A program made the translations under genes and the position numbers. Positions 55,242-64,000 of a DNA stretch of 64,000 bases are shown here, in pieces; within the stretch, counting starts at the first letter, position 1, and every line of letters starts with the position of its first letter. This DNA is from Neonectria sp. B-13 (taxonomy: Eukaryota; Ascomycota; Sordariomycetes; Hypocreales; Nectriaceae). The DNA lies in the NCBI GenBank assembly GCA_002682825.1, contig NOKP01000029.1:434001-498000 (forward strand), written 5' to 3'. Under the pieces are notes generated by a model. That model saw only the letters and a program-made list of their open reading frames with translations, made no database searches and was not told where the DNA came from.

Positions 55242-58200
55242 ATGGATCCCTTCACTGCCGTCACCGGCGCTGCTGGCATAGTCTCCCTCGGCATTACCAT
55301 CTGCGATGGGATTCTGACATACTGTCAAAACTATCGCAAGCGAAGTGATGACCTTCTTGTTCTTGGTCAGCACGCTAAGCAGCTTCGCACATTCCTCCTC
55401 CTACTTGAACAACGCCAGCGAGGAGGAGCGGCTCCAGACCCAACTCTGAAATCCGCAATCGACGAGTGCCTGAGTGCCTGCAATATGTGCTTACAAGAGT
55501 TCGACTTGTTCAACGATCAGTACCTTCAGCAGCCTCCCGTTTCTAGCCTGAAGAGTCATGGCAAGTACGTGGTTCGAAAGCTTCAGTACCCTTTCCAAAG
55601 GGACGTGTTTCAGTCTTTCAAGCAGCAGATGCATGAGTTTCACTTTGCCTTATCCGGCCACGTCATCTTGATGAACTAGTGGGTATGAGCGAACCGAAAG
55701 CACGACAAGAACTAACTCCTCTAGTGACCTAACCAGCGACCTACGCCGTGATACTCTCTCGGAGACCAAGAAAATCGCCTTGGCGATGTCCACCCAAGGG
55801 AGGTGTCTATCTAACCAGATCTCCGATGTGGCACCTATCGTGACGCAGAGCGTAGATCTAAGAATAACACAGTTGGAAGAATCTCTTCAGAAACAGCTCC
55901 GACAACTCGAGAAGTCAATCAAGACGTCATTACAAAGTAATCAAACAATAGAACACAATCAACACATCGAATCTGGGCCTACTAGTTTGAATCAAGTCGG
56001 CTTCGAACCTTCACACCGCCTTCGGCATCCACTAGCACAAGGAAACCACTCGGAAATACTTGTTCCAGCTTTTCATGGAGAAGGCTACGCTCCACCTGAA
56101 AGGAAGACGAACAGTTCTTCTCAAAGTCTACTGCCCGACTTTGAATACTGTTGTGCCGCTAGGAGCTCCAAAACTCATGCGAAAACCTGCGTTTATTCGT
56201 TCCGGAATAAAACAAGACGAACCCTTGCGGGGAAAATAAAGGTCTACAACTACATTTTCACGTACAAGATCATGCTGCAGTTTTCCCAGCATTCATTCCT
56301 GCGAGATTTTGAGGTTTACCCTAACTTCACAGTCCGAGCAACCTGCCAATCGTCTCCAGCATTTGAGCTTGTGAGACACTGTAGCAAAAGGCTTCACCAG
56401 GCAGCGACAATGGAGGAATTGAGAAACGATCTGAAATCTTGTCTCATCAATGTGCGACAATCTTTCTTGGATGGCAGAGCTTGGCCTACAGATGTTACCC
56501 CGCTCGGCATAAACTTACTTCATGTGTGTGACGACGAACCCCTATCTCGCATAGACAAGGCTAAATGGAAACGCAGGTGGTCAGCCAAGAATACCGGCCT
56601 ACAACAAGGGAGCGGGCAGCAATGTTTTTTCAATTCTTAAAAGAGCTCATCGGCATGGGTGTCCCAGTCAACGATGTCGGAGACGGGGTGCTGTAAGTGC
56701 TGCATTGTGACATAGTGTCACCGATTACGTGTTATACTGTCTAACGAAACGACCTACCTAGGACACCACTAAGTTTGATTCTAATGTTGGGATGCTTTCA
56801 TCACATGGGTGGTCGCAAGCCGAGCCTTATTTCTCTACAAGCTACATGTAGAGGACTACTAGAGTGTGGTGCCGAGCTTCCAGTCAATAACAACAACGAC
56901 ACCCTGCCTGGGCTCGGCGGTTTGTTCTATCTCCCATTACATCGAAGAACAACTTTGGGACTACCCTGTCGTGAGCTATTTCTGGTCTCCCTAAGTATTT
57001 CATCTGCTAATATCTTCAAAGCCTTAGAAGATGGTCCTTTATCTTATGCAGTACTCCAGGAGTCCGAGCCGGACGTGCGACGATTGCTGCGCACATCAAC
57101 CCTGCCTATTCTTGAAAAAGCCATGGGCGGAGAAACACCTCTTCACCTTGCAGCTCCTTGGCCGAGGGGAGTCGAAGTCCTTCTCGAATTAGGGGGAGAC
57201 ACTGCCCAGAATATTATTGAGGCTAAGGATTATTTGGATTCAACACCACTTGACTACGCCGTTAATTTGGGGCAAGCTGAGTCCGTTCAAACACTTCTCG
57301 CCGCAAATGCCACCATTGATCTCGAAGAAACTGGAAGCATGGAATGCTGTTATCTATTAGGTCCTTTCGCCGCACAGTCGGATGAAGTGATGAACCTTTT
57401 AAGCCAGACCTTGGCAAATCGCAGAGCGGAACTCGCCTTATTGGCCCACAGATGGCTTTCAGGTGATGAAGCATTACAACTCCATCTGCATGGCCAGCAT
57501 CTGCTCCAAGAAGAGGCTTTTGAAATCGTTGAAGCTCTGCGGAAGCATCGGATCCAAATTCACTGGCATCACAATATGATAAAGCCCGGTTCAATATACC
57601 ATTCACCAATCATGAGCGCCAATTTAGCCGGGGCACTGTTCGAAGCCGGATTTACCAACGCTAACATTTTCTTTCATGGCTTTTCGCCCTTGATGACGGT
57701 GGATCTCCGAAGCATCCTCTACCGCCGTGGCCTGGAAGGACTTCTAGACTTGGTGAAGTGGTTCATAGACCACGGTGCAGATGTCCGCAGTCCGATACCT
57801 CTCGTCGCCTGCAGCCCAGCGACTTCGTTGGAACGTAGGGACGAACCTCACAAGACTATCCACCGCATCGCCTACGAGATGGGACGCGGAGCCTGGGTGT
57901 CAAATATCACGAGCAAGAACGATTTTCACCTCGCACAGTTGTGCAGCACTCTCAAGGATGCCACCATCTGCCCTTGCAGCTGTTACTGTGGGCGTGGGGG
58001 ATGTTCACCTGCTTCGCTCTTCACCCGAAGTGCGTGGCAGGACTTTGCACGGAGTCGAATCTTCGAAGCCAAACCATCCTCTTGGATCAATAAGAGGTTG
58101 CGTCTTATGATTGGACTAATCCAACTCATCTTATCGTCAAGCAACGTGTCAACTGGAGTGGTCAAGGATGTAATTCGTGTGAGCACCTTTACTCGCCTTG

Positions 58201-58538
58201 ATATGAAGCACACATGTTGTACATACGACTCCTCGACCTCGGCATTGGCGGAAATCCCAACTCGAGCGATTCTTCGTGGAACATACCAGCCGGTAAGCAT
58301 CATGGACCCAATGGAAATTGCAGAGATCCAAGAAGAGGACCGATACTCGGCGGCACGTTTAGATGAGTTGGTTGAGGAATTTGATGCCAAGTTTGGTAAG
58401 CTGAACCAGCCATTTGATGATTTCTTCTTTGGCTACTGGTGGGACAGGATGGATGAGGTCGAGACTGAAAAGGATGAATTGTCTCGCGAGGAAATTGACG
58501 CCATTGGGGAGATGGGTGTTGTTCTTGAAAATGTATAG
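55242..58538 (+). CDS. Ankyrin protein with fungal STAND-like N-terminal domain
   Basis: Exons 55242-55678, 55725-56523, 56577-56692 and 56762-58538 give 1042 aa; all phases fit. Residues 1 to about 145 form the helical N-terminal domain of fungal STAND-type proteins (starts MDPFTAVTGAAGIVSLGITI). A coiled-coil stretch follows near residues 185-215 (ITQLEESLQKQLRQLEKSIK), then a charged middle region. There is no P-loop. From about residue 500 on are ankyrin units: GGETPLHLAAPWPRGVEVLL, STPLDYAVNLGQAESVQTLL, GLLDLVKWFIDHGADVRSP. After these comes a dense Cys cluster (CPCSCYCGRGGC, near 57970-58010). A receptor-like adaptor is plausible; partner unknown. No lesions seen. Confidence 0.85.
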
Positions 58539-59276
58539 GCGGTTATTAATTGGGAGTCTTCGGTGAACTTAGGGATTGTATTTATAGGACACGGCTATGA
58601 ATCAGGTAATGTCAATTAAGTGATAATGTTCAAAAACAATTATAAGCATCTATAGACTACAGGGCATTCAGTTGATCTGCAGGCTGGCCTTGCATTGCGG
58701 TTCTTGAGACGTTGCGGGCTCACCAGCGATGAACAAGACATCAATGAGGCATTCGCGAAAACTCAAGAGGCCATCTCAGCACCATTCGCCGACAATCATA
58801 GATGAGCGATGTTGTCGCATCTCGCAGCTTTTACCTTGTGTGTCACTACAGGAAAAGAAACATCCGCAGCCTTGACCTATCGATCGAAATGGCTCGAGAC
58901 TCAGTAACACTCATCGAGGGATTCGAGGCTGAACCATGTTCGGGATCTTGCATACGGAGAACTAAACGGACGTGATCAAGTACCTCGACGGGATGTAGCC
59001 GTTGTAGCAAGAACGATGTGCCCAGCATACTCGCAAAGAGCATATGTTTAGTAGGTTTGTGACATAAGCCTCCTGCATTCACACTTCTCTTAATTATGCC
59101 ACTTCACGACATGAAGGCCACGACATGCAGAGCCAGGCAGATTGTTTACATTAGGCCGCAATTTCACGCTGGATAATTACATAGACCTTACAATAATAGC
59201 AGTACTGTCTATTGGATGTGTTTCAGAAAGCCCCTCCTCTTTACATACTATCTATTGGAAGCCACTGCTATAAACT
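58539..59276. other. Intergenic, about 0.7 kb, with a coding-like fragment
   Basis: Bases about 58680-58805 read, on the plus strand, LALRFLRRCGLTSDEQDINE and AFAKTQEAISAPFADNHR, then TGA. The text looks like a protein C-terminus and may be a lost 3' exon or relic. Nothing else was recognised. Confidence 0.35.
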
Positions 59277-61643
59277 TCAACGCAAGGGGATGGCACCGTG
59301 GCCATTAGCCCCCGGGCTGGAAGCATTCTTCATGACAAGACAGCCCTCGAAGTAATTAGACAGGTCATCAAAGTCCTCCAAGTCGCCGACCCAGGCGACA
59401 TACTGGTCAGGCCGCACGGCGACGACGCAGCCTCGCTTCCTGTCCACCCCGTAATTCTTGTACGCGTCACCATAGCCCTCGTGGTAGCTCTCGTCATCAA
59501 CGTGCACCTTATCGTAATCGTAGCCGACGTGTTCGTCATACGGGCGCAAGATGGGTGGGAAATCGCGAAGCAGTTCCGTCTCCTGGCGCTTGGACGAGTG
59601 AATGGTGAGAACCTCGATGACGCTGTCGAGCTTGGCGCCCGCGGGCGTGACGCGGTGGAGGAAGCTGTTAGGGTCGTCGAGCAGCTTGCAGAAGGCGTCA
59701 ACGCGGGCTTTTTGGGCCGGGTCGAGGATGTCGCCGGCAAAGAGCACGACGCGGAAACGCCCATCAGCCTTGAGGCGCTCTTGGAAGTGGTACGGGCGCG
59801 CGCAAGCCTGGTTGAGCACCTTGAAGCTGTTGAAGCGCATGCCGACGGGGAGACCGGTAGCGAGTGCCTGCTTCTCCGCAAGCTTCTCCTCGGTGAGAAC
59901 AACACCGGGCGGCGCGACGACCTTGGTACCGTCGGCCTGGGCCAGAGGGTCGCCGGCTTTGGCGACGATGTTGCTAGGGCCGTAGTTGACCGAGAGGCCG
60001 GACGCGAAGAGGTTGCCCTTCTCGAAGGCATCCTTGAAGACCTCCATGCTGACGCCTTCCTCGTCCATGACGTCCTTGGCCGGGCGGCCCGAGAACAGGC
60101 GGCTGAAGCGGTGGTCGAACTCGATCAAGTCTTGGGCCACACGGCGACGCTCGCTCTGGTACGTCTTGAGGATGCTGGGTTTGGCGATGCCCTTGGCGAC
60201 TAGAGCCACCTTCCAGCCGAGGTTGTACGAGTCCTGCATGGACACGTTCATGCCCTGGCCGGCCTTGGGCGAGTGAGTATGCACGGCGTCGCCGGCGAGG
60301 AAGACACGGTCGTGGGCGTCGAAAGCCGTGCCCACGCGCTGGCCGATCTGGTACGCCGTCCACCAGTCGCAGTACTCGTAATCCAGCTTATACGGGCTGA
60401 TGATCTTCTGCGCCGCCTTGAAGATCAGGTCGGGGCTGATCTTGGACCGGTCCGCGCGACCGGACGCATCGGGCGTCACCTCCTTCAGCTGGATGTAGAG
60501 GCGTACCAGCTTGTTCTCGCGCGGGATGATCATCAGACTGCCGTTCTCGGCCGAGTGGATGGCGCACCGCATGCGGATGTCCGGGAAGTCGGTCTTGGGG
60601 ATGATGTCCATGACGCCCCAGATGAAGTCGCTTGCCTCGCCTTGAAGCTCGAGGCTGATCTGCTGGCGCACCCAGCTGCGCGCGCCGTCGCAGCCCAGCA
60701 CGTACTTGGCGTGGACGACCTCGCCGTCGGCGTCTCGCTCCTGGGCCTTGCGGAGGAGGTTCTCGTTTTCGTTGCCGGCCTCGTCGTCAAACACCAGGTT
60801 GCTGCGGAAGAGCCCGTCCGACGCCTGCGTCTTGCTGGCCGTGGCCTGCTGGGCCGGTGTGGCCTCCTCCTCGGACAGGTGTCGCAGCTTGACGGTGACG
60901 GGGAAGGCGTCGACGTCGTCCACCTTGGACTCGTCGATTTGCAGCGACTCCGGGAGGATGGCGCGCTCGACCTTGATGCTATCATTGGAGTACTTCTTGA
61001 TGTTGTCTAGGAAGAAGCGCTCCATGCGGCCCTGGTGCAGCACGATTTGCTGGAAGCGTGACAGGCCGACGATGGTGTCGGGGATGCGGTCGGAGCGACG
61101 GATGACGCCGTCTGAGCCGGGGTTCTAGTCGGTTCGTGAGCTTGACTTCATTACTATATCACGAGCGACTGTTAACAGGATTATGTCGTCTACTCACCCA
61201 CATGCAGATCTACCGAACTTATTAGCATACAACTGTCCAACCAGCCGCCGAACATATTGTAATCACCTCAATCATGTGGTTGGCTTCCTTCCACGCCCGG
61301 TCTCCAAACCCCAGGCTGTCCAAGATCTCGAGGCTGCGGCATTGGAGGCCGTCCGCCTGGCCGCAGAATATCTTGGTGTTTCTCTTGTCCACGATGCGAG
61401 CCTTGACGCCGCAGTGCGCCATCCACGCAGCCGCCATCAGCCTGCACGGCATACGCGGTCAGATTCCGATATCGTATAGTACACAGTGATGGAAGGATTC
61501 TTACCCAGCGGGGCCGGCGCCAACAATGAGCCTACACGATTGCAACCATCAGCACCTGCCTGCAGACCACGTGGGAAGGGGGTCATTGAGGATCATCAGG
61601 CTTACACGTCGACATTGGATTCGGGAGCCTGTCCATTGGCCAT
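59277..61643 (-). CDS. FAD-dependent aromatic-ring monooxygenase (phenol hydroxylase-like)
   Basis: Minus-strand exons 61643-61606, 61531-61505, 61441-61267 and 61124-59277 give 695 aa. Residues ~13-19 (VLIVGAGPAG, across the second exon) are the FAD Rossmann motif. LGCDGARSWVR is the DG motif and FLAGDAVHTHSPKAGQGMN the second FAD motif of the PHBH-type fold. The C-terminal ~200 residues form the thioredoxin-like domain of phenol 2-monooxygenases. Such enzymes hydroxylate phenols using NADPH and oxygen, in catabolism of aromatics or in secondary metabolism. The third intron is long (142 nt), and the junction reads HMIENPGSDGV, a few residues shorter than I would expect for the family, so its ends are the weakest part of the model. 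Exon 4 is very GC-rich. Confidence 0.88.
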
Positions 61644-63871
61644 CTTGTCCTCAGGTTAATGAATATTTGGAGTAGGATACTTCCGCTTTGCGTGTTGATG
61701 ACCGTGTATAGAAATCGAGCAAAGCACTGTTGAAAAGATTGGTTGAGTGAGAGCCTGAAGGCGGGGAGGAGGAGAGTACCACAGCAGCAGAGCTTGGGCA
61801 GAAAGACAAGGCGACATGGGGACGACGTGGTCAATTAGTTGATCCTTTCCTCGTCTACGGGCCAACACGGCGTCGCAATCAACGAACCCTTCTGTCGGAT
61901 CATCTTTTCCCTGAATCGTATAGTTGCTGATCTGAACCATCCTCTTTCGTCTGAATCGCGGCAGTACGTAAGTAGCAGTTGCGGCTAACTCCGTTTCCGG
62001 GCCCCTGCCAAGTCGCATCAATGTAGCCATGAAGAATGCCAAGTGGAGTCTCCTTTTCGTAAACCGTCTAAGTCCTGGTGCCCTGCACGAGGGAGTGCGA
62101 TCGGCAGTTTCCTCCCAAGTTCCCTCGCCGACAGATCCCCTGGAGCACTGCAACCCCCCAACGGTCAACGGTGCCGGACCATTACGCGGGTGAGCTAACA
62201 GGGGACCCTTAATCCCTTCCCACCTAACAGTCCGCGCCAGACGACCATTCTCATATCGAGATAAGCCTGCGGGAAAACGATCGGCGGTAAGTAACCTTCC
62301 GCAAGTTCTAGTGCAACGGGCCTCTCTGTCTTGGCAATCCTACGCTGTTGGTTACAGACGAATCTGTAGTTGGTTCCGGCCGATCAAACGCAAAAAGAAA
62401 CTTCGTCACATTATTACCTCTCAACCCACCTCCGTCCCCAGCGTTCTCTCCTCGCCTCGTGACCGCCTGTTTCCCAGTCGGAGAGGTATGCTGCACTCTA
62501 GACTAGATGTACGAGATAACCCCTCCGGGTAGAAGTAAAAGTTATGCCTGCCATTTATCCTGTGTCAATTGATCTCTCCCTCTAGTTAGCATGGGGGCCC
62601 CAAGTTCCGTTGAGTTCCGTTGCCTCAGCGCCATCGTCGCCAAGATGCTTCATGCGGAGCGAATGGGTCTGAGAGCTTTCCCAGCACCGTGGTCCCTGCC
62701 AAACTAACATGTCGCAAACACTCAGGTCTTTTGGTTTTGGGGTGGATTCATACCCTGGCCAGCTTCTCTCCTATAGCCCCAATTGGTTAACCCACATGCA
62801 ATCCTTCGCTTAGGTCGGCAATGAGGTGTTCATAGTACGAATAAAGCGTTCCAGAGTCCCGCAGAGTTACTACCTAATACCTTGTACAGCCCACAAGAAT
62901 CAAAAGCTTATTTGGCTACATGACATGATACCCAACTCCTCCATTGAGGAGCAACGGTGAATGGTATCATTCCGGGGGTCCTGTTATAATGCGACCCCAT
63001 TCCCTATGCTATGTGATAGTACAAAACCACATACACGTGCATAGTCACATTTGTGGCAAGTCACGGATTGGCGTTTCTAATCCTTGCTGGCTATGTTCGT
63101 AAGCGCAGGGGGCTTGCCGCGTCAAGCTAAAGGTGCTGTGCCGTAACATCGTCCCGACGCGAAGGACCTTAGTGCATTCGCGACCGTTACGAGGTAGTAT
63201 TAGGCGCCGAAAAGACGAGTGCGAGTGCGGGAGTTTTCAGGCATTGATTCAGAAAGTGCACCCGGCGTGCCGATTGCGACCCTGAATGTTTGGCTGAGAC
63301 GGAACGCCCAACTCCGGGTTTCGGCAGTCAGCCAACTACCACATAGTAGGTACCGACGCCCCCACGCTCGTAGTCATTACTATGCTGCCGCCATGAGGCA
63401 TCAAAGATTTGAGAATTCACGGTAGTATTCGGAAACCCATGCTATACTACGTATGCCAAGGTGCCCGGAAGAACGTCCCGGAACACGGGGACGCCAATAA
63501 TATCTTAGACGGCTGGCTCGTTCGCCCCTGGATCGGCAAGCCCCTGGATCGGCATTCAATGTAACGGCGTTCGATGCAACGAGATAGAAAGAAGAAACAA
63601 CAAAATCCTTTCTGACTAGACGATAGGGGTGAGAACTACTAGATAGTCGTTGTCGATGTTTCTCATTTCCCTTTTTGACTCTTCTTCATTTCTTTCTCCC
63701 TATTTAGACTCGACGTGTCTCTAGGTTCCACTCCTTCTGACCCGCGTGAATCTCTTCCTAGCGAAGTCCCACGCGCTCCATCAACCAGTTCAACGCCTCT
63801 GTCAATCGCCAATGTCGATAGCTCAGCTCGGCCCGGACGCCTGAACTGATCAACAAGCCACAGTATCCGCC
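61644..63871. other. Intergenic, about 2.2 kb
   Basis: No coding sequence recognised on either strand. A short direct repeat (CCCCTGGATCGGCA, 63526-63554) lies in the right half. The last ~200 bases are pyrimidine-rich, as expected for a promoter before the ATG at 63872. Confidence 0.4.
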
Positions 63872-64000
63872 ATGGCCACTCCAGCGGAACAGCAAGCAGC
63901 CGCCAACTCTTTCATTCAGGAGGTATGGGGCCTTCAGGGTGTGGCGTACCTAGTTGTGGTGCTACGGTACTACAGCCAGTTCTCGTCGTTTGGTCGACGC
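63872..64000 (+). CDS. PTH11/rhodopsin-domain membrane protein, 3' end outside the window
   Basis: ATG 63872 opens MATPAEQQAAANSFIQEVWG, then a first hydrophobic helix (GLQGVAYLVVVLRYYSQF) followed by SSFGRR at the window edge. An N-terminus ending WGLxGVxxLVVVLRxxxRxxxxGxR is typical of the fungal rhodopsin-like (Pth11-related) seven-helix family. Only 43 residues are visible, so the assignment rests on that short pattern and no more can be said about ligand or regulation. Confidence 0.6.
   Translation, partial: MATPAEQQAAANSFIQEVWGLQGVAYLVVVLRYYSQFSSFGRR

Noticed and set aside
59298..61010. Two long plus-strand frames (301 and 245 codons)
   Set aside because: Antisense to the large exon of the FAD monooxygenase, which has clear motifs; the opposite frames have none.
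1..64000. A secondary-metabolite gene cluster
   Set aside because: Two oxygenases are present but about 30 kb apart, with no polyketide synthase, peptide synthetase, terpene cyclase or cluster regulator between them.
1..64000. CRISPR arrays, bacterial operons or riboswitches
   Set aside because: No spaced short repeats were seen, and the gene structure with many spliceosomal introns is eukaryotic.

Overview
The window reads as nuclear DNA of a filamentous ascomycete (Pezizomycotina, most likely Sordariomycetes). The grounds are short introns (about 50-80 nt) with GTRNGT donors, CTAAC-type branch sites and YAG acceptors, and gene families expanded in that group: HET domains, STAND/NLR-like proteins, ankyrin repeats, fungal Hsp70-like ATPases, PTH11-type receptors, modin-like proteins and PD-(D/E)XK-like proteins. 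One run of 100 Ns (35879-35978) is an assembly gap. No rRNA, convincing tRNA, CRISPR array or intact transposon was seen.

Layout. 0-18 kb: 3' part of an ankyrin protein; a small ASCH/PUA-like protein whose only intron is GC-AG; an unrecognised 708-aa protein; a seven-helix membrane protein; a coiled-coil protein divergent from a ten-exon Hsp70-like ATPase; and a single-pass membrane protein. 18-26 kb is a graveyard: a secreted S41-type peptidase with two in-frame stops, a frameshifted NACHT-like NTPase, and a convergent HET gene with two stops and a frameshift. 26-32 kb: an intact flavin monooxygenase and a modin-like protein. 32-45 kb: a BTB gene with one stop, two HET-domain genes around the gap, AT-rich repeat DNA with a chromodomain relic, and a STAND-N-terminal/CRIB fusion whose downstream coding sequence is broken by stops. 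45-64 kb: a zinc-finger protein, an unknown basic protein, a DUF1399-like protein, a PD-(D/E)XK-like protein, a 1042-aa ankyrin protein, an aromatic-ring FAD monooxygenase, and the first exon of a PTH11/rhodopsin-like gene cut by the window edge.

Most notable observations. (1) The HET-like gene at 37846-40388 carries two introns (158 and 150 nt) that are clearly copies of one another. They share a stem-loop in which one base pair has changed by a compensatory double substitution and another has moved between a G-U and a C-G pair. This is the hallmark of introner-like elements. (2) At least eight in-frame stop codons interrupt otherwise well-kept reading frames at five loci. Each can be explained by one CpA-to-TpA change, and the TAG stops could alternatively be restored by A-to-I mRNA editing. 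(3) Two unrelated genes use GC-AG introns with the same GCAAGT donor.

Many of the genes (HET, STAND-type, ankyrin, modin-like, BTB) belong to families linked in fungi to self/non-self recognition or signalling. Together with the pseudogenes this suggests a fast-evolving accessory region rather than a conserved core block. That reading, and all functions given from motifs alone, are inference.
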